Part shown: positions 42,253 through 53,012 of the stretch, piece by piece
Layout: each line of letters starts with the position of its first letter
Position numbering within the stretch: position 1 is the first letter of the stretch
Program-made: the position numbers and the translations under genes
The notes under the pieces: generated by a model
Database searches by the model: none
What the model was told of the DNA's origin: nothing
What the model saw: the letters and a program-made list of their open reading frames with translations, nothing else
NCBI GenBank assembly: GCA_009667805.1
Contig: CM019065.1
Location: forward strand, 17,806,952-17,870,951
Length of the DNA stretch: 64,000 nt
Reading direction: 5' to 3'
DNA from: Leptobrachium leishanense
Lineage: Eukaryota; Chordata; Amphibia; Anura; Megophryidae

Positions 42253-42532
42253 AATTTAGTCCGAATTTTAATACATCGACTCTGAGGCTTCTATTGCTTC
42301 TCTTTCTTGCTTTATTAAACATAGCAGCAAGTGGCAACTAGCAAGAACTTTGAAAATATGAAGCATTTATATTGAATAAAAGAGAAAACCTATATATAAT
42401 AACAGTAGTAACAGATATATATATGGTATCTTCCGACACCTCTTCATTCCTTTGGACCGGTCCTCCTTCCTGTCAGTACCCATCAAAACCGAGCAACGCC
42501 CTTCCTACTTCCTCTTTCATTGCTACTCGGCG
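42253..42532 (+). repeat. DIRS left inverted terminal repeat
   Basis: Matches the right ITR in reverse for about 280 bases, e.g. CTTTATTAAACATAGCAGCA and TTTGGACCGGTCCTCCTTCC. Confidence 0.9.
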
Positions 42533-42742
42533 ACTAGTTAAGTATAACAAATTGCCTCTGATATTATCTGCTGTTTGCATAGACTTGGATTGATTTTGGG
42601 TTAAATATATATGTTTATATTTCATTTGGTACTTTTTTCTGAGCTCGCCCAGCTTTACCGCGGCATTCGCATCCTAGTTAAGTATATTGCCATCATACTC
42701 TGTTAATTTATCTGCCGTTTGCATAGATTTTATTGACACTGG

Positions 42743-42778
<36 letters not shown>

Positions 42779-43496
42779 TTATTCATGCTTTTTCGGCGGG
42801 CGCCCGGCTTTAACCGCGGCGTTCGCATTTTTCCCATTAGTGCATTCATTTTATACTGCACTATGACCGCGGCGTACGTCCGTCTGCCTGCCTGCTTGAG
42901 ACACTGCACGGGCTCACTGGCCGGGTGGGCAGGAGGGGCTTAGTCCGCAAGGTCTGCACGCAGGGTTTCTGTCCGGCGCCATCATCGATAGATTCCAGCG
43001 CCATGTCACGAGGCTAAACCCCGCAGCGTCTAGCTTCCCAAGAGGATTCTGAACATTCCTCTAACGACAATTCGGGTGAACAACAGCTTCAAACGTTTTA
43101 ACGCGGCGTTCGCATGTCCCGTTCATTCGTTTGTTTCTCCTTCACTGTGACCGCGGCGTACCTCCATCTGCCTGCCTACTCGAGACGAAGCACGCGCTCG
43201 CTGACCGGGTGGGCGGAGGTTTAGTCCGCAAGGTCTGCACATGCGGGGTTTCTGTCAAGCACCATGCCACGAGGCAAAACCCCGCAGCGTCCAGCTTCCC
43301 CAGAAGATTCTGAACATTCTTCGGAAGACAGTTCGGGGTGAGCAGCAGCCTAAAACACCCGTTTGTTTGTCCAGGCACAGATGGCTCCCTCCCAACCGTC
43401 CACCCTGGACCCATACATGCAGGCATCTAAGGATCTGCAGTATTTAAGGCAGTCTCAGTCCTGTCTGCTGACTTCACTTGCTCTCTAACAGAAGTG
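42533..43496 (+). promoter_or_regulatory. DIRS leader region
   Basis: Between left ITR and gag. It contains an imperfect direct duplication of about 200-250 bases: the blocks GCGGCGTTCGCAT, GACCGCGGCGTAC and TAGTCCGCAAGGTCTGCAC each occur near 42815-42965 and 43100-43250. It presumably holds the promoter and gag leader. Confidence 0.5.
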
Positions 43497-44769
43497 ATGG
43501 CTGAGACTCGCCACATTGATGATCCCCCGCCGCTAGCGGTTTCTGATCAGGGCGATACACTCAATGCGGTGAGGCCCACCGAGACCCCCCTGGCCGCCAC
43601 CACGGGGAAACAGTCCGTGAAACACGCACGACACGTGACTGGAGGGGCTGACAACCCCACAACACTGCCGGCACACGTGCACCCATCCCCTGCTGCTGCA
43701 ACACGTAAACGTGCTCCTGCACACCCGGTTACAGCTTCCGCCAAGAGAGTTAAGGTCTTTACCATATCTAATCCAGACACTGCTATTGTCCCTGCTCCGT
43801 TTCAGGACTCATACCCTGACTCCGAGGTGGATGACACTAGCGACGTCATTGATGTATATGCCTCTGACGAGGATTTCCCCGAGACCCCTTTAGGGGTGCA
43901 TTCCAAAGCCCGCCCGGGCATTATTATTTATGATCTTATGGAGAACCAACCCTTTTGCCCCGAAGACCTTTCCCATCCAAGGTCCGCGGAATGGTCCCAA
44001 TTACCCCACGTTGAGAAGTGGGTCGATGCACAGGTGCGTACAGCCCTGGATAAAGCTACTCGTAACCGCATGAAAGCGGAGAGTCCCCGCCCCACCACGA
44101 GTGGTAAAACGTGCTTAACTCCCGAAGTGGAGAAGAGTTTCGTTGATTTAAAATGTCACCCCTAAGGGCTGGACCCCCAGTAACGGCATAGACCACACAT
44201 TTGGGGTTTGCCAAGGTAAACTATTTGACACCATGGGACCCCTGGTAAAATTGCTGGATACAGCAGAGCAGGCTAAATTATCGGGTGATCCCCTGGACCC
44301 CATTCAAATTACTAACTGGGCCCAAAGGTCACTTAGCTTCCTGGGCAATGCCAACACGGCTCTAGCCTCTGAAAGGCGTAAACGCATCCTGTTAAAGATG
44401 GATCGCCAACTAGCTGGGGTGGTGGATAATGAATTGGGTGCTGCAGCTAACGTTGCTTTGTTCGGAAAAGGTTTCCTACGAGACATGAATGAATATTCCG
44501 GTGCCTTTAATACTATGGAACGAGTGTCCAATACGCTTACGAAGGTATTCTCTGGGGTTGATATTGGGGCCGAGCTACCGGCCATGCAAAACCCATCAAC
44601 ACTGGCCCCGCGGGAGGCAACCCCTCCACTACCGCTACTCCAACACCTCCCCCGCTTTTCCCTACCCGTTCACGACCGTGACGTGGCAGAGGATTCTGGG
44701 GCACCAGAGGCGGTCATTCTTACCCTTCGGACATACAGGTACCTTTACACCTTCTACACCAGTCTATGA
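43497..44769 (+). CDS. DIRS gag-like protein (frameshifted)
   Basis: The first frame 43497-44165 starts MAETRHIDD and is Pro/Thr/Ala-rich, then acidic, with a LxxHPRSAEWSQLPHVEKWV stretch. A one-base insertion near 44163 causes a stop, and the protein continues in the frame ending at 44769 with MGPLVKLLDTAEQAKL and ERRKRILLKMDRQL, which recurs in vertebrate DIRS gags. Structural role is inferred from position and family. Confidence 0.75.
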
Positions 44770-45600
44770 CCAACGTGGGGGTCGCTTTTGATATTTTCAC
44801 ACCGTATGGTGTCGCACTACATCAGACCGTTGGGTCCTCAATACTGTACAAGGGTTTGTTCTGGAGTTCTATTCTTCCCCGCTCCAACTGTCAGTTCCCC
44901 TCCTCTTCCCTTTTTTGGAGGACGGATACTGGTGGAGTGGGGGACTACGGAACTAGGCCAGAAAGGGACCATAGAACGTGTTCCACAGGGGTCCGCGGGC
45001 TTCCTGAGCAACCTGTTTCTGGTGCCCAAGAAGGACGGCGGCAGTCGTCCAGTCATCACCCTCAGAGTTGAATGGATCAGTGATCTATCGGCACTCCCAG
45101 ATGGAGGGTACACATATGCTCAGGGATCTGTTGGGACCCCGCGATTGGTTGGCAATGGTGGATCTCAAGGACGCATTCCTGACCATCCCGATTGCGAAGG
45201 ACTCGCGGGCTTTCTTTCAATTCCTTTGGGATCCCGATCTCTGGAGATTTCGCTGTCTACCTTTCGGCCTGTCTTCGACCCCTTGGGACTTACCAAGGTA
45301 CGGAAGCCAAGGGCGTCCGTCTTATGGTTTATCTGGACGACGTATTACTGATGGCCTCATCGGAGAATCAGCTGCGTCTCCATGTACAGTGGACGGTCGA
45401 CCTTTTCAATCTCTGGGTTCTCCTAGTGCATCAGGAAACTCAGTCCGCTCTCCCTCTCAGTCTCTGAAAGTTCCTGGGATTCAGGGTGGACAAGGTTCTG
45501 ATGTCGCTGATAGTTCCTCTGCCCAAGTGTTGATCTCTTACGCGACGTTCGGTCCCTTTTGGAAACGTATTCCCCATCCTTACGGGACCTTCCTCACATG
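44770..45600 (+). CDS. DIRS reverse transcriptase remnant
   Basis: Blocks in three frames: NLFLVPKKDGGSRPVI (about 45010), WLAMVDLKDAFLTIPI (first catalytic Asp, about 45150), FRCLPFGLSS (about 45250) and YLDDVLLMASS (YxDD, about 45327). LKDAF and YLDDVLL are typical of DIRS RTs. At least three indels separate the blocks, and the RNase H domain after 45470 is degraded or partly deleted. Confidence 0.8.
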
Positions 45601-45789
45601 ATCGACCTTCTGGCAGTCCCGAGACTGTCTGTGAAGCCAGCATCCCTGCAATATCGGGCCCTCCATCACCCGAAGGACCCCCTTTTCTCTGAAAAGGTCT
45701 CCTCTGTTCCGCTCCTGTTACAAGTTGCCTGGCTCACCTGACATCATTGGTGTCGGTCAAGGGATCAGGATCCCTTCCAGGCCCCCTTT

Positions 45790-48000
45790 GTGATTCGTGT
45801 TGGACTTCCTTACAGAAGTCTTTGATCAGGGTAAGGCTTACCGCACTCTTAATGTTTATAGATTGGCTTTATCCGCTTATCATGTAGGTTTTTCAAGGAA
45901 CGCCATTAGGCAAGCACCCTCTGGTTTGCTATTTACTTAGGGGTATCAGGTCCGATTGTACTCCGCTACCGCGATATACAGTAACTTGGGACGTTACCCT
46001 TTTACTTGATTTCCTGGCACAATGGCCTTCTGATCAGGATTTTACTTTGCGTCAACTTTCTGCTAAGTTGTTGGCCCTTCTGTTCTTGATATCATGCAAG
46101 AGGGTGGCTGTTGTCAGGGCGTTGGACTTCCGGGCCCATTATTTCGGGTCTGGGGGTGTTCGCTTTGACATCTCCCGCCGTACTAGGACATCCTTTTCGT
46201 CCGCCTTTTACTCTGCGTTTCCCTCACGCCCAGCTTTATATCCGGTTATGTGTTTCCAGGTATATGAATCCTGTCCCTCTACGCTTATCTTCTTTTCGTC
46301 TCATTTACATCTCCTTTCGCCCCGGTGGGTGCGACTACGCTTGCTATCTGATAGGGATGCACCGATACCACTTTTTTAAGACCGAGTACGAGTACAGATA
46401 CTTTTGTTCAAGTACTCACCGATACCAATTACCGATACTTTATTTTATGTCATGTGACGCTTTCCAATAAGAACAGACTCTCCTATAGCCCCCAGGTCTC
46501 ATGGATTTGCCCCAGCTCATGGATTTGCCCCAGCTCATGGATATCCTGACCCCAGCTCATGGATAATTGCCCCCAGCTAATGGATAATTGCCCCCCTGCT
46601 CATGGATATGCCCCCCTTGCTCATGGATATGCCCCCCTGCTCATGGATATGCCCCCTTGCTCATGGATATGCCCCCCTGCTCATGGATATGCCCCCCTTG
46701 CTCATGGATATGCCCCCCTGCTCATGGATATGCCCCCTTGCTCATGGATATGCCCCCCTGCTCATGGATATGCCCCCCTGCTCATGGATATGCCCCCCTG
46801 CTCATGGATATGCCCCCCTTGCTCATGGATATGCCCCCCTGCTCGTGGATATGCCCCCCTTGCTCATGGATATGCCCCCCTGCTCATGGATATGCCCCCC
46901 CTGCTCGTGGATATGCCCCCCTGCTCGTGGATATGCCCCCCTGCTCGTGGATATGCCCCCCAGCTCATGGATATGCCCCCCTTGCTCATGGATATGCCCC
47001 CCAGCTCATGGATATGCCCCCCATGCTCATGGATATGCCCCCCCTTGCTCATGGATATGCCCCCCAGCTCATGGATATGCCCCCCTTGCTCATGGATATG
47101 CCCCCCAGCTCATGGATATGCCCCCCTTGCTCATGGATATGCCCCCCCTGCTCATGGATATGCCCCCACTCTCCGCTCATACTTACCTTCCTTCAGCGCC
47201 GCCGGAAAGTCTTCGCGCGCGCTTCTTGGAAGGACCCCAGCCGCGACCACGTGGGACCATGTGATCGCGGCTGGGGTCCTTCCAACGAGCGCGCGCGCGG
47301 GAACTTTCCGGCGTCGCTGAAGAAGGTAAGTATGAGCGGAGAGCAGCTGCAGGGCCTGTCCGAATGCTCTGACAGGCCCTGCAGCTGCTCACTTTGTTTA
47401 TACTTACCTTCCTTCAGCGACGCCGGTAAAGTTCCCGCGCGCGCGCTCGTTGGAAGGACCCCAGCCGCGATCACATGGTCCCACGTGGTCGCGGCTGGGG
47501 TCCTTCCAAGGAGCGCGCGCGCGAAGACTTTCCCGGCGTCGCTGAAGGAAGGTAAGTATAAACAAGTTAGATGAGCAGCTGCAGGGCCTGTCCGAATGCC
47601 GATAGAGCATTCGGACAGCCGCCGCAGCCCCTAGGATACCGGCAAGCCGGCTCAATGCCAGCTTCCGGTATCGGAAAAAAATATCGGGGGTACTGCACGA
47701 GTACCAAGTACTCCTGCAGTACCCGGTATCGGCACCGATATCGATACTAGTATCGGTATCGGTGCAACCCTACTATCTGACTTCACTGGCTATTGGGATT
47801 GTCAGGGATTAATACCTCTATGTTTGGCGCTCACTCGATTCGCAGCGCTGTGGCGTCTTCCGCTGTTTCGGCAGGTTGTCGGATGGAGGACTTATTGCGA
47901 TCAGCTGAATGGTCCAGAGAGTCCACCTTCCGATCCTTTTACTTTAAGCCTGTTGTTCATTGGTCATCCGCAGTTGTGGGTTAGCTTTGAACAAGCAATA
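45790..48000 (+). CDS. DIRS tyrosine recombinase, interrupted by hAT copy B
   Basis: N-terminal part DQGKAYRTLNVYRLALSAYH (about 45825), catalytic Arg block LLFLISCKRVAVVRALDF (about 46077), then the hAT insertion at 46352-47772. It resumes with GAHSIRSAVASSAVS (HxxR, about 47827) and STFRSFYFKPV with the probable nucleophile Tyr (about 47925). It would recombine the circular element DNA with the target. Broken by indels near 45890-46040 and by the insertion. Confidence 0.82.
46500..47168 (+). repeat. ~20-bp CTCATGGATATGCCCCC array
   Basis: About 33 units of CTCATGGATATGCCCCCCTG and length variants, a few with CTCGTGG. ORFs in all frames are by-products. Confidence 0.93.
47180..47565. repeat. 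Two ~160-bp palindromes edged by GGTAAGTAT
   Basis: 47182-47333 and 47400-47556 each fold on themselves (arms CTTGGAAGGACCCCAGCCGC, GCGCGCGCG). All edges read ATACTTACCTTCCTTCAG or its inverse. Confidence 0.85.
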
Positions 48001-48095
48001 GGAGCCTCAGAGTCGATGTATTAAAATTATAGAATTTAGCTAAGTATGACTATAAGTTAGAATTTTAATAATAAAGACTCTGAGGCGAGTATTGC
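47996..48095 (+). repeat. DIRS internal complementary region
   Basis: GCCTCAGAGTCGATGTATTA is the reverse of the left ITR edge. The following TAAGTATGACTATAAG ... AATAATAAAGACTCTGAGG is the reverse of the right ITR edge. The two are joined as in a right-end/left-end circle junction, the defining feature of DIRS1-type elements. Confidence 0.88.
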
Positions 48096-48489
48096 CCGCC
48101 ACTCCCGCCGCTGTTGTGGTTTGTTGTTTACTGGGTCTGCGGATCTACTATCTTCCACTCTCACGTCTTCTTTTTCCTCAGCCTCGTGAAGGATTTCCTT
48201 GTCTCCTGTGGACTGCCCTTTGGGTTTACTACTCTCCTACATTGATCACCTCGTACAGCAAAGAAAGAGGAAGTAGGAAGGGCATTGCTCGGTTTTGATG
48301 GGTACTGACAGGAAGGAGGACCGGTCCAAAGGAATGAAGGGGTGTCGGAAGATACCATATATATATATCTGTTACTACTGTTATTATATACCGTATATAC
48401 TCGGGTATAAGCCGACCCGTGTATAAGCCGACCCCCCTACTTTTTCCCAAAAAACCTGTGAAAACGTATTGACTCGCGTATAAGCCTAA

Positions 48490-48875
48490 GTGGGATATTG
48501 CCCCAGCTCACACATGGATATTGCCCCAGCTCACACATGGATATTGCCCCAGCTCACACATGGATATTGCCCCAGCTCACACATGGATATTGCCCCAGCT
48601 CACACATGGATATTGCCCCATCTCACACATGGATATTGCCCCAGCTCACACATGGATATTGCCCCAGCTCACACATGGATATTGCCCCAGCTCACACATG
48701 GATATTGCCCCAGCTCATGGATATTGCCCCAGCTCATGGATATGCCCCAGCTCATGGGTTTGCCCCAGCTCATGGATACTGCCCCCCAGCTCATGGATAC
48801 TGCCCCCCAGCTCATGGATTTGCCCCAGCTCATGGATATGCCCCAGCTCATGGATATGCCCCAGCTCTCACCTGG
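48490..48875 (+). repeat. CTCACACATGGATATTGCCCC array
   Basis: Ten 23-base units (CAGCTCACACATGGATATTG CCC) followed by shorter CAGCTCATGGATATGCCCC units like those in the hAT copies. Confidence 0.92.
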
Positions 48876-48901
48876 ATATTGCCCCAGCGGCAGCCAGCTC
48901 T

Positions 48902-49100
48902 CACAAGGTCCTGTACAGCGTGAGTCCGTCCTGTTGAAGGGGATGCGGCTGCTTGCGTGCGCAGGTCACGCGGTCCGGCCAGTCAGGTGGTACAGAGACT
49001 CAGTACCACCTGATTAGCGGACCACGTGACCGGCTGCGCCTGCACTCAGCCGCCTCCCCTTCAATCAACAGGACGGACTCACGCTGTACAGGACCTTGAC
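48902..49100. repeat. ~195-bp palindrome in TIR element
   Basis: Arms of over 30 bases: AAGGTCCTGTACAGCGTGAG at 48905 and its inverse at 49097. A nested centre has TCAGGTGGTAC/GTACCACCTGA. Confidence 0.85.
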
Positions 49101-50044
49101 TCGGGTATAAGCCGAATCGCGGTTTTTTGACTCAAAATCTGAGTCAAAAAACTCGGCTTATACCCGAGTATATACGGTATATGTTTTCTCATTTATTCAA
49201 TATAAATGCTTCACATTTTCAAAGTTCTTGCTAGTTGCCACTTGCTGCTATGTTTAATAAAGCATGAAAGAGAAGCAATACTCGCCTCAGAGTCTTTATT
49301 ATTAAAATTCTAACTTATCGTCATACTTAACTAAATTATCCCAAAATTATAGAATTTAGCTTTCATATGACTCAAGAGATACGAAACTGCTCATTCCAAA
49401 AACGAAAGAAACGAAAGGAAAATGCACTACATTTTAGTTCCAGTCCTTTTTGTAATATTACTTGAGTGAAGGAGACCAGCAATGAGGAGCGCAACATCGC
49501 AAAGCTACAGAAAAGTTTGTATGTGTAATTCTTCCCGACTACTACTGAAAATCTGACAGTGAAAGAGCTCCAGAATACTCACTCGCAGCACAGACAGCCA
49601 GCACAGGAGAGGAAACCTTTACTTAACCCTTGCATGTCTATGAGGCAGACAAGATGATAAAAGCAGCTGGAGAAGGAAAACATTCAAATAAATCACACTG
49701 AAAGCTAATGACAGAGGAGGGCTGGATAGTAAAAACCCCTCTCCTCTCCCAGCGCTGCTTGTTATAAAGGGGTTTTTACATCTGATACATTTTGTGTCCA
49801 GCTCTCACAGTTATTCTGTCATTATGAGCCTACAGTGTGACTTATTTGAATGTTTTCCCTGGATTTAAAGTGCTTTATTTTATATGAAAAAAATTGCGTC
49901 AGTCAGCTCTTCTCTGAGCTTTCAGACCGATTTACGTTAATATTTTCCCACTCCCCTGCTTTTATAATCCTGTCTAAGTAAAAGTTCCCTTTCCTGTGCT
50001 GGATAAGCATTGCATTCCAAAATTCTGCACACTCCATTTGCCAA

Positions 50045-50255
50045 TGCAGTAGGATGTTCTATACAGAGAGGGGCATTAATTAATGCAGGAGGATGTTCTA
50101 TACATTATACAGAGAGGGGTATTAATGCAGGAGGATGGTCTATACATTATACAGAGAGGGGTATTAATTAATGCAAGAGGATGTTCTATACATTATACAG
50201 AGAGGGGTATTAATGCAGGAGGATGGTCTATACATTATACAGAGAGGAGCATTTT
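50045..50255 (+). repeat. ~40-bp direct repeats in hAT host
   Basis: Five units of ATTAATGCAGGAGGATGTTC plus TATACATTATACAGAGAGGG, in two slightly different lengths that alternate. Confidence 0.85.
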
Positions 50256-50337
50256 TTTCAGCCCTTTTAAATCCAGTGGCTGTGAGCACTGAGATCAGCG
50301 GCTTCTTACATTATCTCTCAGTACAATGTATCAGGCT

Positions 50338-50496
50338 CAACTGTTACAGTAACTGACTGCTGCTCATCACAGTGCTCAGAGTTTCAGTAAAGCAAAGAAA
50401 TAATATCGTTCTAACCTCTCATATATAAAAATATTATTTACTAGTTTTACTGAAACTCTGTGATGAGCAGCAGTCAGTTACTGTAACAGCTTTGCC
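50338..50496. repeat. Palindrome with ~45-bp arms
   Basis: CTGTTACAGTAACTGACTGC ... GAGTTTCAGTAAA is repeated in reverse at 50450-50496 around an AT-rich loop. Confidence 0.85.
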
Positions 50497-50727
50497 TGAC
50501 ACATTGTGCTGAGAGTGAGTGATACTGTAACAAGCAGCGATCTCAGCCCTCTGAGGAGCCACTACAATAGTAATTGTTTCCACTGGTTTTCGGATGAATG
50601 AAATTAGTTTTCAAACTAAAGAACTGAAAACGAATTTCTTTAGCAACTAAATAAATTGGGTTTTAGGACTAATCCATTAGTTTAAAACTAAACTTTGTGC
50701 TGTGCACATGTCTAGAAGCCATGCTGA

Positions 50728-51385
50728 TGGTACATTGCTAGGGCAACATTAAGGGCTTGTTGGTACATTGCTAGGGCAACATTAAGGGCTTGTTGATACA
50801 TTGCTAGGGCAAAATTAATGGCTTGTTGATACATTGCTAGGGCAAAATCAAGGGCTTGTTGATACGTTGCTAGGGGAACATTAAGGGCTTGTTGATATGT
50901 TGCTAGGGGAACATTAAGGGCTTGTTGATACATTGCTAGGGTAAAATTTAGGGCTTGCTGATACATTGCTAGGGCAACATTAAGGGCTTGTTGATACATT
51001 GCTAGGGCAAAATTAATGGCTTGTTGATACATTGCTAGGGCAAAATCAAGGGCTTGTTGATATGTTGCTAGGGCAAAATCAAGGGCTTGTTGATACTTTG
51101 ATAGGGCAAAATCAAGGGCTTGTTGATACTTTGATAGGGCAAAATCAAGGGCTTGTTGATATGTTGCTAGGGCAAAATCAAGGGCTTGTTGATACTTTGA
51201 TAGGGCAAAATCAAGGGCTTGTTGATATGTTGCTAGGTGAACATTAAGGGCTTGTTGATACGTTGCTAAGGGCTTGCTGATACATTGCTAAGGGCTTGCT
51301 GATACGTTGCTAAGGGCTTGTTGATACGTTGCTAGGGGAACGTTAAGGACTTGCTGATACGTTGCTAAGGGCTTGCTGATGTGTT
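50728..51385 (+). repeat. 33-bp minisatellite
   Basis: About 20 units of TTGTTGATACATTGCTAGGG followed by CAAAATCAAGGGC; the last units shorten to about 20 bases (GCTGATACGTTGCTAAGG). It starts directly after the hAT target duplication. Confidence 0.92.
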
Positions 51386-51539
51386 TAATAACTGAGATCA
51401 TGTGGTGTATTGCTGATTGCACCATGCTTGTAGAGTGTGTATATAAACCTGTCATAGTGATGTATGTTTTATCGTGATGAAAGTCCCTGCAAGGACTGAA
51501 ACGTTGAATTCATAAAAGAAAAGGTTTATGCGTTACTAA
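51386..51539. other. Spacer with GATGAAAGTCC..GAAACGTTGAATTC block
   Basis: Resembles the CTGATGAAGCC..GAAACACACGTTGA block of the two foldback elements, but no ends were found. Confidence 0.3.
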
Positions 51540-52332
51540 CAGGGTTATTCAAAGAGATTTGAAACGTCACTGCACGTTCGGTGACTTTTCATTCTCTTCA
51601 ATTCGGCTACCCTGCGGTGTATTCAGCAAGCACCACAGGGCTGTCGAAGTGCAGGGAAAAGCTGCCGAAAACCCGCAAAAACATCTGGATTAACCCGTCG
51701 AAGACGCCGGAAAAAGCCGAGCAGGAGCCGATCACACGCAGCGCAGCCGCCGGAAAAAGCCGACACCGCAGACGAATGGAGTGAATAAATTAGGAAAACA
51801 GTTTGCTTGAATGATTGAAAAGTGAAACGCTGTTTGCAAAGAAACTACTGAGCGAAAATGTCTGAAATTTACATATGATCCAATGAATGATAATAAAAAG
51901 GGCTGTTACAGAAAAAAGAAGTAAAGATAAAAAAATAAAAATCTGACTTTTTTTTTAAAAAAAGAAAAATGCTTAAAATATCCTAAAAAAATCTATAAAT
52001 AAAGAGACTCTTTAATGCAGAATATTATAATGAAAGGTTCATTAGCTATTGAATTAAAACGGGAATATTTTTAACATTGAAGCCTATGGGATTCGCCTGA
52101 ATAAAACTGCCAAATTAAACCACCGAATGGCAGGGCATTTCGGGAACCTTTCACTGCTGGTTTGTGTTCTCTGAATAGCCGAAGCAGTGCTTTTTTATGG
52201 GGATTTCACTGCCCTCGAACAGGCACCGAACAGGCACCGTATGTTGAGGCAATTCGTCAGGATTTGGGGTATTGCCTGCTCTCTGGTTAGGAAAGGTTTC
52301 TCCAGCCATTCGGATCTCTTTGAATAACCCTG
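51540..52332. mobile_element. Non-autonomous DNA transposon, TIR CAGGGTTATTCAAAGAGA, intact
   Basis: 793 bases, inverted ends CAGGGTTATTCAAAGAGAT and ATCTCTTTGAATAACCCTG. Uninterrupted sister of 10737-12874, in opposite orientation. No open frame; no clear target duplication. Confidence 0.88.
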
Positions 52333-52690
52333 TGTGTCTCCGTGTGGCGGGTTATCGTTTAAATGTATATATATCTATTCCCTGATAATGTAAATCAGAC
52401 CTAAAGAATATTTTACTGATTATTATTAACAGCAGCAAATAGTTAAAAATATTTAGTATTTGACCGAAGTCATACGTACGGATTGAAACATTGCTATTTT
52501 ACTGACATTGTAAAAAAAGCTATTGTTCCCTTAATCTATTAATGACACGGCGGGGGGGGGGGGGCGCATAAATGACACAAACAATTATATTACATTGTCA
52601 TTTTCTTCATTATCTGTGATACCCCCCTTTCTCTTTTGCTGCACCCACACATGTTATATGTTGTGTTTTATGTTTATGGGCCTAAATGAA
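52333..52690. other. Unassigned spacer
   Basis: AT-rich with a G13-type run at about 52550. No gene. Confidence 0.4.
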
Positions 52691-52735
52691 AACCAACTCA
52701 TTATACAGTAAGAATAGAAAAGGTTGTCGACTCAC

Positions 52736-52783
52736 AACTCTGGCGCAGCCACGAATCGGGATACAAGAAATACAGTTTCCCAT
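52736..52783 (-). CDS. Stand-alone kinase exon 1 with Met-Gly-Asn-Cys start
   Basis: The ATG at 52783 in a strong context (A at -3, G at +4) opens 16 codons, MGNCISCIPIRGCARV, followed by the donor GTGAGT in phase 0, the same phase as kinase exon 2 requires. Gly-2 with Cys-4 and Cys-7 is the pattern of N-myristoylated and palmitoylated signalling proteins, so membrane attachment is predicted. The exon and about 200 upstream bases are homologous to 41433-41690. No later kinase exons follow within 49340-52735, so this is a partial duplicate or the first exon of a gene with a very long or rearranged first intron. Confidence 0.6.
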
Positions 52784-52846
52784 CTTCAGTTTAGCTTTCT
52801 CTTCCACTAACTCAAACCCACAAAAGCATCCAGAGCGCCGCACAGG

Positions 52847-52854
52847 CTTTTATA
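52847..52854 (-). promoter_or_regulatory. TATA box of the duplicate kinase exon 1
   Basis: TATAAAAG on the minus strand, 64 bases upstream of the ATG. Upstream, two copies of TGTGATGTCAC and one GATGTCAC (52862-52908) resemble CRE/ATF sites. The paralogous position at about 41550 reads TGTAAAGG. Confidence 0.65.
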
Positions 52855-53012
52855 GTGTGTGCAGCACAGTGTGACATCACAGTGACATCTGCTCTGTGAC
52901 ATCACAGTGCACCACAATCCTGCTCTGGAAGGATGGAGTGAAGAAATTACAATAACACTGTCAATAACATCCACACATGTTAAAATGAGTTAAACATTCG
53001 TTTATAGTTAAC

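Larger units (their letters stand above)
46352..47772. mobile_element. Non-autonomous hAT element (copy B)
   Basis: 1421 bases, TAGGGATGCACCGATACC to GGTGCAACCCTA, flanked by the exact octamer CTATCTGA (46344-46351; 47773-47780). Same family as 23645-26486. The interior is a tandem array plus two GC-rich palindromes. It disrupts the DIRS recombinase and is therefore younger. Confidence 0.95.
48391..49177. mobile_element. Non-autonomous TIR element, ends CCGTATATACTCGGGTATAA
   Basis: 787 bases with inverted ends CCGTATATACTCGGGTATAA and TTATACCCGAGTATATACGG. Comparison with the unoccupied left ITR (TTATTATATATAGG) shows insertion at TATATA, with TA or TATA duplicated. The interior is a tandem array plus a long palindrome. 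I do not assign a superfamily with confidence. Confidence 0.88.
42253..49338 (+). mobile_element. DIRS-type tyrosine-recombinase retrotransposon, nearly full length
   Basis: Left inverted terminal repeat (ITR), gag, RT/RNase H region, tyrosine recombinase, internal complementary region, and right ITR. Both ITRs begin with an AATTTTAAT...GACTCTGAGGC edge. Coding regions are broken by indels. Two younger elements are nested in it: hAT copy B in the recombinase and a TIR element in the right ITR. DIRS elements integrate through circular DNA by tyrosine recombinase and make no target duplication, consistent with the lack of one here. Confidence 0.9.
48240..49338 (-). repeat. DIRS right inverted terminal repeat, split by a TIR element
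   Basis: Inverse of the left ITR, interrupted at 48391-49177. AATACTCGCCTCAGAGTC marks the outer edge. Confidence 0.9.
42222..50714. mobile_element. hAT element hosting a DIRS insertion (outermost of a nest)
   Basis: Left end TAGACATGTGCATTCG and right end TGTGCACATGTCTA are inverted and flanked by the exact octamer GAAGCCAT (42214-42221; 50715-50722), the hAT signature. Only about 30 bases of the host lie left of the DIRS; about 1.4 kb (49340-50714) lie right of it, with short direct repeats and a palindrome. No transposase seen. Confidence 0.88.

Noticed and set aside
46559..47574. ORFs of 220-328 codons with repeated HGYAP or SWICP units
   Set aside because: Products of the ~20-bp array in a non-autonomous hAT element.
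51540..52332. Assignment of the CAGGGTTATTCAAAGAGA element to hAT or PIF/Harbinger
   Set aside because: One copy shows an ATA duplication, the other none, and no transposase is present, so the evidence does not decide.
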